Below are positions 26,099-35,036 of a DNA stretch of 64,000 nt, piece by piece (position 1 is the stretch's first letter; each line of letters begins with the position of its first letter). Origin of the DNA: Flavobacterium sp. AG291 (lineage in GTDB: Bacteria; Bacteroidota; Bacteroidia; Flavobacteriales; Flavobacteriaceae); the NCBI RefSeq assembly GCF_003350375.1, contig NZ_QQAR01000002.1:294299-358298 (forward strand), read 5' to 3'. The notes under the pieces were generated by a model. It did no database searches, was not told the DNA's origin, and saw only the letters and a list, made by a program, of their open reading frames with translations. The position numbers and the translations under genes are program-made.

Positions 26099-29000
26099 AT
26101 GGGTAACACTTTACATTATCTAACAAAATGGTACACCAAGGGCAAAGCGCTGTCCCTTATGATGTTACTATTTTGTACCCTGGGCTCCTTGCAGGCTCAA
26201 AACATCGTTAGCGGTGTTGTAAAAGACCCTACCGGAATGACTATTCCGGGGGCAAACGTATCGGTAAAAGGAGGTACAACCAGCGTAGCTACAAATCTTG
26301 ATGGAGAATACTCTATCGATGTTCCTGCAGACGGTACACTTGTTTACAGCTTCATTGGGTATGCAGCTCAGGAAGTAGCCGTAAAAGGAAAAAAACAAAT
26401 CAATGTAACACTAAAAGAAGATGCAAAAGTTCTTGAGGAAGTAGTAGTTATAGGATATGGTACACAGAAAAAAGACGATATCAACAGTGCTGTTTCATCT
26501 GTACGTGCAAAAGATATCGAAAACCTTAAGCAAACTACTGTAGATCAGATGCTTCAGGGTAAAGCTGCGGGGGTATCAGTAACCAACAACTCAGGTCAAC
26601 CGGGAAGTGCGGCTTCAATAAGAGTTCGCGGCACTACCTCAATTTCAGGAACTAACGAACCATTATATATAATTGATGGCGTACCAGTTTCGGGTGATGC
26701 AACAGGTAAATCAATGAGCGGAAGACCTATTTCAGGTAATGATTTTTCGTCGAGCGGTGGTGCCGGTAATAACGCTGTAAGCCCGCTTTCAATGATTAAC
26801 CCTAACGATATCCAGTCTATCGACATCCTTAAAGACGCCTCTGCAACTGCTATCTATGGCTCAAGAGGTGCTAATGGTGTTATCATCATTACTACTAAAT
26901 CAGGTAAAAAAGGTGACGGAAAACTTACCTATGAAGGCTATACTTCTATCCAGTCAGTTTACAAAAAACTGGATGTACTTAACCTTCGCGAGTATGCTCA
27001 ATGGCAAAAAGACCTATACCTTGCGTATGGAAACGATATTTCACAATTTCGTCCGGAATTCATGCACCCTGAACTACTTGGAGAAGGTACAGACTGGCAG
27101 GATGAAGTTTTCCAGACTGCACAATCAGCAAGCCATCAGCTTTCATTTTCAGGAGCTAAAGACGGAACATCATATTATCTTTCAGGAGGTTTCCTTAACC
27201 AGGAAGGTACTCTGTTAGGTTCTGGATACAAAAGATACAATTTCCGCGTAAATGTTGATTCTCAGGTTAAGAGCTGGTTAAAAGTAGGAACTAATGTTAA
27301 TATGGGAATTACTAATGAAAAACTAACTGTAAACCAAAGTTACAGCGGAATCATTAGCAACACGCTTCTTCAGGCTCCGGACATACCAGTAAGAAATCCT
27401 GACGGAAGTTTTGCAGGTCCCCAAAGTAACGATCAAAATTCAACATATTTTAACCCCGTAGCTGAGGCTCTTGTTAGAGACAATAAACTGGTTAGAAAAA
27501 ACTTCTTAGGGAATTTATACGCAGAAGCTAACCTTGCTAAAGGCTTAAAATACAGACTTGAGCTTGGTGCAAATACGGAATTCTCTAACCAGAAAGATTT
27601 CCTTCCTACTTACTACTGGGGAGTACAGACAAACATAACTGCCGACCTTTATCAGAGGGATCAGAACTGGTACTCTACCAACTTAAAGAACCTTTTAACA
27701 TATGATAATACATTTGGTAAACATCATGTAACAGTAATGGGAGGTTTGGAGTCGAATGACACACATTGGGAAGGTACTTCAATATATGCTACAGGATTCT
27801 TAGTTAACGATCCCCACACTATCAACCTTGCTGATCCTGAACAAACTGTCACTACTGGATATCAGGGTAGCGCTTCATTATACTCTATTTTTGGACGTAT
27901 ACTATATGATTTTGATAACAGATATAGCGTTTCAGCATCATACAGGGCTGACCAATCTTCAAAATTTGACCCTATCGCTGAAGCACAATGGGCTTATTTC
28001 CCTGCTGTAGCTGTTGGATGGAAACTTTCTAATGAAAGTTTTATGGAAAATACTCGTAAATATGTAGACAATATCAAGTTCAGAGCGGGTTACGGTGAAA
28101 CCGGAAACCAGCAAATACCTGGTGGAACATATTCAGCTAATCTAAATCCGCAAAACTCTGGTATTGGAACAGGCTTTCTTCTTTCAAACATGCCAAATCC
28201 TAATACAACATGGGAATCAATGAAACAAACTAACTTAGGTATTGATTTCACCTTGTTTGGATCAAGACTGAGTGCAAGTTTTGACTGGTACAAAAAAGTA
28301 TCTGATGGCTTCCTGTTCCAGATGCCGCTTTCTGACATATTAACAGGTGGAGGTTCACAATATGGAGGTATTAGTGCTCCTTACTCTAACCTTGGAGAAA
28401 TGCAAAATCATGGTTATGATATTACTTTAGGATATAACACTAAAGGCTCAGGAGATTTCCAATATAACTCTACTCTTGTTTTTTCACACTACAAAAACAA
28501 GTTAACAGATATTGTAAACTCATTACCTTTAACACAGGAGATAAACCTTAACGGTTACCAGCCTTATGTAGTAACAAATACTCAGGTTGGTGCACCAATC
28601 GGTATGTTCTATGGTTATGTAGCTGAAGGGCTTTTCCAGACAACAGAACAACTTACTAACTCTCCAAACCAGTTCGGAGCTGTTAACGGTTCTACAGATG
28701 CTGGTGCAGCGCAACTTGGAGATGTAAAATATAAAGACGTAAACGGTGACGGTGTCGTAGACACTAAAGATAGAACCGCTATTGGTAATCCTCACCCTAA
28801 ATTTACTTTTGGTTTTACAAATAACTTTAAGTACAAAAACTGGGATATGTCTGTATTCCTGCAAGGATCTTATGGGAATGATATCTTAAACCTTACTAAG
28901 AGAACAGGAATGGCTAATGCACAGTTATATCAAAATGGTCTACAGGGAACTCAAAACTATTGGACTCCTGATAACACAAATACTGACGTACCAAGACCAA

Positions 29001-29299
29001 TTGCCAGTACAAGTAACCCTAACTTAAATATTTCTACACGTTACATAGAAGATGGTTCATACATGAGAATTCAAAACCTTACACTTGGTTATTCCTTACC
29101 ATCTGATATGCTAAACCAATCGAAAATTAGCAGAGTAAGACTATATGGTTCTGTACAAAACCTTGTTACCTTTACTAAATACGATGGCTATGATCCTGAA
29201 GTTGGGTCGTTTAACCAAAATGTACTGCTAACAGGTATCGATAACGGAAGATACCCTAGCCCAAGAACAATTTCTGTAGGTATTAATGTAGAATTTTAA
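26099..29299 (+). CDS. SusC-like TonB-dependent outer-membrane transporter
   Basis: This 1066-residue protein has a signal peptide ending near GSLQAQ (about residue 34). A carboxypeptidase-regulatory-like domain follows at about 36-115 (VSGVVKDPTGMTIPGANVSVKG), then the SusC signature around residue 115-125 (EEVVVIGYGTQ). The plug (VDQMLQGKAAGVSV, SIRVRGTTSISGTNEPLYIIDGVP, ATAIYGSRGANGVIIITTK) and a large 22-strand barrel ending in VGINVEF complete it. It imports bound oligosaccharides together with SusD, powered by TonB. It is the first gene of the plus-strand operon in the mannan locus. The SusD gene follows after 11 bases. Mannan-derived oligosaccharides are the likely substrate. Confidence 0.97.
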   Translation: MGNTLHYLTKWYTKGKALSLMMLLFCTLGSLQAQNIVSGVVKDPTGMTIPGANVSVKGGTTSVATNLDGEYSIDVPADGTLVYSFIGYAAQEVAVKGKKQINVTLKEDAKVLEEVVVIGYGTQKKDDINSAVSSVRAKDIENLKQTTVDQMLQGKAAGVSVTNNSGQPGSAASIRVRGTTSISGTNEPLYIIDGVPVSGDATGKSMSGRPISGNDFSSSGGAGNNAVSPLSMINPNDIQSIDILKDASATAIYGSRGANGVIIITTKSGKKGDGKLTYEGYTSIQSVYKKLDVLNLREYAQWQKDLYLAYGNDISQFRPEFMHPELLGEGTDWQDEVFQTAQSASHQLSFSGAKDGTSYYLSGGFLNQEGTLLGSGYKRYNFRVNVDSQVKSWLKVGTNVNMGITNEKLTVNQSYSGIISNTLLQAPDIPVRNPDGSFAGPQSNDQNSTYFNPVAEALVRDNKLVRKNFLGNLYAEANLAKGLKYRLELGANTEFSNQKDFLPTYYWGVQTNITADLYQRDQNWYSTNLKNLLTYDNTFGKHHVTVMGGLESNDTHWEGTSIYATGFLVNDPHTINLADPEQTVTTGYQGSASLYSIFGRILYDFDNRYSVSASYRADQSSKFDPIAEAQWAYFPAVAVGWKLSNESFMENTRKYVDNIKFRAGYGETGNQQIPGGTYSANLNPQNSGIGTGFLLSNMPNPNTTWESMKQTNLGIDFTLFGSRLSASFDWYKKVSDGFLFQMPLSDILTGGGSQYGGISAPYSNLGEMQNHGYDITLGYNTKGSGDFQYNSTLVFSHYKNKLTDIVNSLPLTQEINLNGYQPYVVTNTQVGAPIGMFYGYVAEGLFQTTEQLTNSPNQFGAVNGSTDAGAAQLGDVKYKDVNGDGVVDTKDRTAIGNPHPKFTFGFTNNFKYKNWDMSVFLQGSYGNDILNLTKRTGMANAQLYQNGLQGTQNYWTPDNTNTDVPRPIASTSNPNLNISTRYIEDGSYMRIQNLTLGYSLPSDMLNQSKISRVRLYGSVQNLVTFTKYDGYDPEVGSFNQNVLLTGIDNGRYPSPRTISVGINVEF

Positions 29300-29310
29300 A
29301 AATTGTAACA

Positions 29311-30912
29311 ATGAAAAGAAGATTTCTTAATGGATATAAAATATTAGGCCTGATAGCAGTATTTAGCCTTGGTCTAGCTTCCTGCTCGGAAGAATTTGCG
29401 AACAGACCACCTGAAGATCAGATTACACTCGACAGCTATTATAAAACAGATGCGCAAGTAGAATCTGCTACTAATGGTATGTATGCCAGAACATGGTTTC
29501 AATTTAACAACAAATTTTTCTATGCTGTTTCTGAGGTAGGTTCGGGTAATATGTACACTAACTCATCGGACGTAAATGCGATGCGTACATTTTCAATAAA
29601 CGGTAGTGACCCTGAACTGGTTCAGGGATGGAGATCTTTATGGTCAAACATACAACAGGCCAATGCTCTTATTAATTTTCTTGAAGAGCGTGTTGGCCCA
29701 GGTGTAAACCCTGCAGTTGTACAAAACACTCTTGGTGAAGCCTACTTTATGAGGGCTACAGCATACTTTTACCTTGTAAGATTATGGGGACCTGTACCAA
29801 TTATTGAAAATAGTCTTGATTATGTAAATCAACCTGAATTCCCGACAAACAGAATTGAAGATGTTTACACGTTGATTGAAAAAGATTATAAAGAGGCGAT
29901 AGACAGGCTATACGACAAAACAAGAACCAATGCTTATGTAACAAACAAAAGGGTTTCGAAAGGTTCTGCAAAAGCCATGCTTGCTAAAGCTTACTTATAT
30001 ATGAAAAACTATGCCGGTGCTAAACAGATGGCAGAAGAAGTTATTAATAGTGGCGAGTTTAAACTATTAGGAGGCACTTCACTTCCTGGAAAAACTTTTG
30101 GTGACCTGTTTACTTACCCGAATAATAATAATGAAGAATCTATCTTCTCATTACAGTGGGTAAATGATGGTAATTATGGTTCCGGTAATAACTGTAATAC
30201 ACAGTTTGGCATCAGTACATCTGCACTTACTACTTCAAATACAAGTTACGGTGGTGTATTTGCTCCTTCTCAGGATGTTATTAACCTTTATGATCCTCTT
30301 GATAAAAGGAGACATGAAACCATAATGTTCCCGGGAGATACTTATCCTACGATGAAAGTACTGGTTAATGGCGGAAAAACAGAGCAAATGGGATTCACGG
30401 TCCCTTCAGCTGAAGATATCGGTGGACAAGGTTCTGGGGTTGCTATCAAAAAGTACTGTATCGGTATTGAAAATGGTGACCAGACAGGAAGTATAGACGG
30501 ATGGGCTATGATGCAAAACTGTACTTACATTATGCGTTATGCAGACCTTTTACTAATCCATGCCGAGGCAGTTCTTGCAGGTGGTGGAAGTACTTCAGAT
30601 GCAGCAGCACTTGCTTCGTTCAACGCTGTTAGAAACAGAGCAGGATTAGAGAGCGTTACAAGCATAACTCAGGACGATATCTTCCTTGAAAGAAGAAAAG
30701 AGTTATGTTTTGAGGGTGATTACTGGTTTGATCTTGGAAGAATGCCAAGAGCACAAGCTATTGCAATTATGGGAGCACAAAACAGAGGTAATATGTGGAC
30801 GGCAGAGTTCTATACTCCTTCTGAAAGCGATTTCTATCTTCCTTACCCTGATAATGATGTGGCTAAAAACCCACTATTATTAGAGCCACCTGTACCTTAT
30901 GAATTTAATTAA
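29311..30912 (+). CDS. SusD-like glycan-binding lipoprotein
   Basis: This 533-residue protein has a lipoprotein signal (LGLASC, Cys25) followed by SEEFANR; the acidic residues after Cys suggest export to the outer surface. SusD/RagB features include RPPEDQITLDSYYKTDAQVESATNGMY, the TPR-like helices (GEAYFMRATAYFYLVRLWGPVPII), TNKRVSKGSAKAMLAKAYLYMKNYAGA and the C-terminal ERRKELCFEGDYWFDLGR. It forms the lid over the SusC transporter and binds glycan. It is placed 11 bases after susC and 10 bases before the surface glycan-binding gene. Confidence 0.96.
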   Translation: MKRRFLNGYKILGLIAVFSLGLASCSEEFANRPPEDQITLDSYYKTDAQVESATNGMYARTWFQFNNKFFYAVSEVGSGNMYTNSSDVNAMRTFSINGSDPELVQGWRSLWSNIQQANALINFLEERVGPGVNPAVVQNTLGEAYFMRATAYFYLVRLWGPVPIIENSLDYVNQPEFPTNRIEDVYTLIEKDYKEAIDRLYDKTRTNAYVTNKRVSKGSAKAMLAKAYLYMKNYAGAKQMAEEVINSGEFKLLGGTSLPGKTFGDLFTYPNNNNEESIFSLQWVNDGNYGSGNNCNTQFGISTSALTTSNTSYGGVFAPSQDVINLYDPLDKRRHETIMFPGDTYPTMKVLVNGGKTEQMGFTVPSAEDIGGQGSGVAIKKYCIGIENGDQTGSIDGWAMMQNCTYIMRYADLLLIHAEAVLAGGGSTSDAAALASFNAVRNRAGLESVTSITQDDIFLERRKELCFEGDYWFDLGRMPRAQAIAIMGAQNRGNMWTAEFYTPSESDFYLPYPDNDVAKNPLLLEPPVPYEFN

Positions 30913-30922
30913 TTAAAGCATT

Positions 30923-31948
30923 ATGAAAAATTTAAAAAATAATTTTACGCTATATATACTTGCAATAGTTGCAGTATTTATAAGCCTTACATCATGTAGT
31001 GATGATGATGCAAAATCAGGAGCTCCAACTATCGAGAGTGTAAGTTATGCATATAACGATTCATTAGTTGATCAGGGTTATGCTAAAAATATGTATATCA
31101 TCAGAGGTAAAGGGTTTACTGATACTCAGAAAATTTACTTCAATGAAACAAATACTTATTTCAATTCAACACTAGTTACAGATGAGGCGATCATTGTTAC
31201 TATTGACGAACATACGCCGTATGAAAATGCCAGTGATGAATTAAAAGTTGTAACTCCAAAAGGAACAGCTGTATTTCATTTCGTTGTAGCTCCACCTGCT
31301 CCAGAGGTTAAAAGCTTTCAGCCGGTAAATGCTGCAGATGGCGAGCAAATCACTATTTATGGTAACTATTTCCTTGACCCAATTGTAACTGTTGGTGGAG
31401 TTCAGGCAGAAATTGTATCCAATTCATTAACACAAATCGTTGCCATATTGCCTCCGGGTTCTCAACAAAAATATGTTCAGGTTAAAACCATCTCAGGTAA
31501 AAATGAATGGAATACAGCTATAGGCACTGCAATCTACGATGATGCTTTTTATTCTCCTTGGACAATTGAAGACTGGAATAACCATGTATATGTAACTGAC
31601 CTTGCTAATGCTTACCAGGGAACAACTTTTATCAAAAAAGAGATCAATGGATGGGATAACATTCAGGGTAACTGGGCTTGGGATGAAAACATTTCTCAAT
31701 ATGACGGTATTAGAATTGCTGTTCGTTCGGATGATGCAGGTAAACTTGTATTCATCTTTAATGGTCAGTTTTGGGGTGATGACACTCACGCATTCAACAC
31801 AAGTACTGAGTGGACGGAATATCGTTTTACATGGGCAGAATTAGGAGGACAGCCACAAGCACTTCAAAACATTTCTTTCCAGGAATTCACAGGTTCAAAA
31901 CATAACTATTATTTTGACAACATAGGTTATTTTAAAAATGACCAGTAA
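30923..31948 (+). CDS. IPT-domain surface glycan-binding lipoprotein (SusE/SGBP-like)
   Basis: This 341-residue lipoprotein (lipidated Cys25 in LTSCSDDDAK, with a strong acidic surface-export signal) has two tandem IPT/TIG-like beta domains (about residues 35-125 and 125-210; PAPEVKSFQPVNAADGEQITIYGNYF). The C-terminal beta-sandwich (about 215-341; GNWAWDENISQYDGIRIAVR, WTEYRFTWAELGGQP) resembles surface glycan-binding protein B domains. It probably presents mannan to the SusCD complex. It is followed by a strong terminator, so the SusCD-binding module forms the first transcript tier. Confidence 0.88.
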   Translation: MKNLKNNFTLYILAIVAVFISLTSCSDDDAKSGAPTIESVSYAYNDSLVDQGYAKNMYIIRGKGFTDTQKIYFNETNTYFNSTLVTDEAIIVTIDEHTPYENASDELKVVTPKGTAVFHFVVAPPAPEVKSFQPVNAADGEQITIYGNYFLDPIVTVGGVQAEIVSNSLTQIVAILPPGSQQKYVQVKTISGKNEWNTAIGTAIYDDAFYSPWTIEDWNNHVYVTDLANAYQGTTFIKKEINGWDNIQGNWAWDENISQYDGIRIAVRSDDAGKLVFIFNGQFWGDDTHAFNTSTEWTEYRFTWAELGGQPQALQNISFQEFTGSKHNYYFDNIGYFKNDQ

Positions 31949-31971
31949 TATTTTATAAATTGTTTTTTGTA

Positions 31972-32005
31972 GCATTCCCCGGAGTAAATTCGGGGAATGC
32001 TTTTT
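31972..32005 (+). terminator. Intrinsic terminator between binding and enzyme genes
   Basis: GCATTCCCCG (31972-31981) and CGGGGAATGC (31991-32000) form a 10-bp GC-rich stem followed by TTTTT (32001-32005), 24 bases after the stop of the surface glycan-binding gene and 42 bases before GH27. Confidence 0.9.
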
Positions 32006-32046
32006 AATAAAGAACAGAAACCAATAAACATTACCATCAAATTTCC

Positions 32047-33291
32047 ATGAAAAAATTATTCTATTCACTATTATGCTTTGCTTGGGCAGGTGCTGCTCTT
32101 GCACAAGGAAACAACTACGTTCAGGACTATACAAAATATCAGGGCCTGGCCATGACACCACCTATGGGCTGGAACAGCTGGAACAAATTCGCCTGTAATG
32201 TCGATGAAAATATGATCAAAGAAATGGCAGATGCTATGGTTTCAACTGGTATGAAAGATGCTGGTTATACATATATAAACATTGACGATTGCTGGCATGG
32301 CGATCGTGACGAGAAAGGTTTTATCAACCCCGACCCTGCCCGATTTCCCTCAGGAATGAAAGCGCTTGCCGACTATGTACACAGTAAAGGACTAAAACTT
32401 GGAATCTACTCTGATGCAGGATCTCAAACCTGCGGAGGCAGACCCGGAAGCCGTGGATATGAATTTCAGGATGCCTTAACCTATGCCCAATGGGGTATCG
32501 ATTATATTAAATATGACTGGTGTAATACAGAAGGTCTTAAAGCTGAAGGCGCCTATAAAACAATTACTGCGGCTCTTAAAAGAGCCGGACGTCCAATCGT
32601 TTTAAGCATATGTGAATGGGGTACTGATAAACCATGGGAATGGGGACAAAATGTAGGTCATTTATGGAGAACAACTGGAGATATCTACAACTGTTTCGAC
32701 TGTATTAAGGACCATGGCACATGGAAAGCTTTTGGTGTAATGCAAATTCTGGATATGCAAAAAGGATTACGTCAGTATGCCGGCCCGGGACACTGGAACG
32801 ACCCTGACATGCTTGAAGTAGGAAACGGAGCGCTATCTCCTGGTGAAGACAGAGCGCATTTTACAATGTGGGCAATGATTGCGGCACCTCTTATTGCAGG
32901 AAATGATCTTAGAAATATGTCTGCCGAAACACGTGAAGTATTAACAAATAAAGAAGTTATTGCTTTAAATCAAGACAAATTGGGGATACAGGGTTTTAAA
33001 GTATCTGAAGAAGATGGTTTGGAAGTATGGGCTAAACCTCTTGCTAATGGCGACTGGGCAATTGCCTTTTTAAACAGAAGCACTACCGCAAAAAAAATTG
33101 ATTACAACTGGGCATCTCAAAAGGTATATGATGAGATTAATAAACTTGATGCTGCTTTCAGTTCTACTACATACACCTTTAAAAACCTTTGGGATAAAAA
33201 AGATAAAGGAACTACTACTACTAAAAAGGCTCTAAAAGCAGATGTACCTGCACACGATATTCTTACACTTCGCCTTACCAAAAAGAAATAA
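32047..33291 (+). CDS. GH27 alpha-galactosidase
   Basis: This 414-residue enzyme has a signal peptide (LFYSLLCFAWAGAALAQ). GH27 motifs appear in order: TPPMGWNSWNKFACNVDE, YTYINIDDCWHG, YIKYDWCNTEG with the nucleophile Asp, SICEWGTDKPWEW, LWRTTGDI with the acid/base Asp, and GPGHWNDPDMLEVGNG. A C-terminal beta domain (about residues 310-414) follows. It removes alpha-1,6-galactose branches from galactomannan or galactoglucomannan, likely in the periplasm. It lies after the terminator and directly before the GH5 gene (2-base spacing), so it may be expressed by read-through or from its own promoter. Confidence 0.95.
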   Translation: MKKLFYSLLCFAWAGAALAQGNNYVQDYTKYQGLAMTPPMGWNSWNKFACNVDENMIKEMADAMVSTGMKDAGYTYINIDDCWHGDRDEKGFINPDPARFPSGMKALADYVHSKGLKLGIYSDAGSQTCGGRPGSRGYEFQDALTYAQWGIDYIKYDWCNTEGLKAEGAYKTITAALKRAGRPIVLSICEWGTDKPWEWGQNVGHLWRTTGDIYNCFDCIKDHGTWKAFGVMQILDMQKGLRQYAGPGHWNDPDMLEVGNGALSPGEDRAHFTMWAMIAAPLIAGNDLRNMSAETREVLTNKEVIALNQDKLGIQGFKVSEEDGLEVWAKPLANGDWAIAFLNRSTTAKKIDYNWASQKVYDEINKLDAAFSSTTYTFKNLWDKKDKGTTTTKKALKADVPAHDILTLRLTKKK

Positions 33292-33293
33292 GC

Positions 33294-34259
33294 ATGAAAA
33301 GAATTATTAAAATAACAATTGCGGTACTTTTTATCAGCCTTGGATGTCTTGCACAAACTGTAAAACAACACGGTCAACTAAGTGTAAAAGGAACTCTGCT
33401 TACTGATAAAAATGGAAAGCAGATTACCCTAAGAGGTATGAGTTACGGCTGGCACAGCTTTTGGCCTCGTTTTTATAATGCTCAAAGTGTTAAGTGGCTT
33501 AAAGACGATTGGAATGTTACTATTGTTAGGGCCGCGATGGGAATTGAAACAGGATCTAAAGGACTTACTTATAAAGAAAATCCCGAAGACTCAAAGGCAA
33601 AAATAAAAGCTGTTATTGATGGAGCTATAAAAGAAGATATCTATGTAATAGTAGATTGGCATAGTCACAACATCAATCTGGAAGAAGCTAAGAAATTCTT
33701 TGATGAAATATCTAAAGAGTATGGAAAGTATCCAAATGTTATTTATGAAGTGTTTAATGAACCTGATGACGAAACGTGGCCTGATGTAAAAGCATATAGC
33801 GAAGCTGTTATAAAAGTTATCAGGAAAAATGATCCTGACAATATTATCCTTGTCGGATGCCCTCACTGGGATCAGGATATTAATTTACCTGCTGCCGACC
33901 CAATAAAAGGATATGACAATTTAATGTATACAGTTCATTTTTATGCTGCAACACACAAGCAGGAATTACGTGACAGAACTGATGAAGCCATAAAGAAAGG
34001 TCTGCCTGTTTTCGTCTCTGAATGTGCCGGTATGGAAGCAACAGGAGATGGTCCTCTAAACACTGAAGAATGGCAAAAATGGATTGACTGGATGGAAGCC
34101 AGAGGAATTAGCTGGGTTACCTGGTCAGTTTCCGACAAAAATGAAACATGCAGTGTCTTAAAACCTTCAGCATCCTCTAATGGAAAGTGGAAACAAACTG
34201 ATCTTAAAGAAAGTGGAATTAAAGCTCGTAACTATTTACGTAAGCTTAATAAAAAATAA
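33294..34259 (+). CDS. GH5 endo-glucanase (GH5_2-like)
   Basis: This 321-residue enzyme has an N-terminal signal (IAVLFISLGCLAQT; cleavage after Ala-Gln is as likely as lipidation). Motifs are LRGMSYGWHSFW, VTIVRAAMG, YVIVDWHSH, VIYEVFNEPDDETW with the acid/base Glu, YTVHFYAATH, VFVSECAGM with the nucleophile Glu, and ISWVTWSVSDK. This set matches the Cel5A/GH5_2 type. It cuts beta-1,4-glucosidic bonds, suitable for the glucose-containing backbone of glucomannan or cellulose. The gene follows GH27 by 2 bases and ends the operon at a terminator. Activity on mannosidic bonds cannot be excluded. Confidence 0.9.
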   Translation: MKRIIKITIAVLFISLGCLAQTVKQHGQLSVKGTLLTDKNGKQITLRGMSYGWHSFWPRFYNAQSVKWLKDDWNVTIVRAAMGIETGSKGLTYKENPEDSKAKIKAVIDGAIKEDIYVIVDWHSHNINLEEAKKFFDEISKEYGKYPNVIYEVFNEPDDETWPDVKAYSEAVIKVIRKNDPDNIILVGCPHWDQDINLPAADPIKGYDNLMYTVHFYAATHKQELRDRTDEAIKKGLPVFVSECAGMEATGDGPLNTEEWQKWIDWMEARGISWVTWSVSDKNETCSVLKPSASSNGKWKQTDLKESGIKARNYLRKLNKK

Positions 34260-34281
34260 GTTGAGTTAGTTTATTTGGGTC

Positions 34282-34320
34282 AGAATCGTCAGGAGAAACT
34301 TCTTCTGGCGATTCTTTTTT
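34282..34320 (+). terminator. Intrinsic terminator at end of SusC operon
   Basis: AGAATCG (34282-34288) pairs with CGATTCT (34309-34315), with further partial pairing inside (AGAA with TTCT), followed by a T run. It lies 22 bases after the GH5 stop. Confidence 0.85.
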
Positions 34321-34349
34321 AAGCAAGAAAATCTTATTCCTGGTAAATG

Positions 34350-35033
34350 TTAGTCCAACAAGCTTTCTAGTGTAACATACTCATTATTTATAGCATAAAT
34401 AATTAGCCCTATCATATTTTTACATTCGGTTTTGCGTAGTAAATTATTTCTGTGACCTTCAACAGTTCTCACGCTTAAAAATAGTTTCTCGGCTATTTCA
34501 GCACCGCTATATTGCTTACAAATAAGCTTTAATACCTCTATCTCACGGTTAGTAAGCTGCTCATCAAGATATCTGCTCTTTGCTTTTTTCTTTGGAGATA
34601 TTAGATATTCATGGATTACCTGAAGTACATCATCATTATAATAAAAACCATTATCATATACTTCAGTAATGGTAGTCATTAATTCTTGTGGGGTTGTATT
34701 TTTAACCAGGTATGAAGCTGCCCCAACTTCAATCATATTAGCAATAAACGAACGGGTGTTATAACTGGTAAGTGCAATGATCTTAATCTCAGGAAATTCA
34801 TCATGTATTATCCTTGTCGCCTCTACCCCATTCAGGACAGGCATTTTAAGATCAATTATTATTATGTCAGGATTTGTACCATTTCCAGCATTCTCACGTA
34901 AAAAAGAAACAAGTTCTTCTCCGTTTGAAGCTTCAAAAATTATATCTATATTCTTTTTTCGTTGCAACAAAAAAGAAATTCCTTTTCTGAATAAGACTTC
35001 GTCATCTGCTAATGCAATTTTGATATTTTCCAT
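34350..35033 (-). CDS. LuxR/NarL-type response regulator (triad 1)
   Basis: This 227-residue protein contains a receiver domain (about residues 1-125; ALADDE, phospho-acceptor Asp in IIIIDLKMPVLNG, LVKNTTPQELM). A C-terminal LuxR helix-turn-helix follows (about 160-222; LTNREIEVLKLICKQYSGAEIAEKLFLSVRTVEGHRNN). It is the last gene of a minus-strand operon with a kinase and a membrane protein (triad 1). The spacing to the kinase stop is 3 bases. A similar triad lies at 46653-48706. DNA targets are not visible. Confidence 0.93.
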   Translation of the reverse strand: MENIKIALADDEVLFRKGISFLLQRKKNIDIIFEASNGEELVSFLRENAGNGTNPDIIIIDLKMPVLNGVEATRIIHDEFPEIKIIALTSYNTRSFIANMIEVGAASYLVKNTTPQELMTTITEVYDNGFYYNDDVLQVIHEYLISPKKKAKSRYLDEQLTNREIEVLKLICKQYSGAEIAEKLFLSVRTVEGHRNNLLRKTECKNMIGLIIYAINNEYVTLESLLD

Positions 35034-35036
35034 AAT

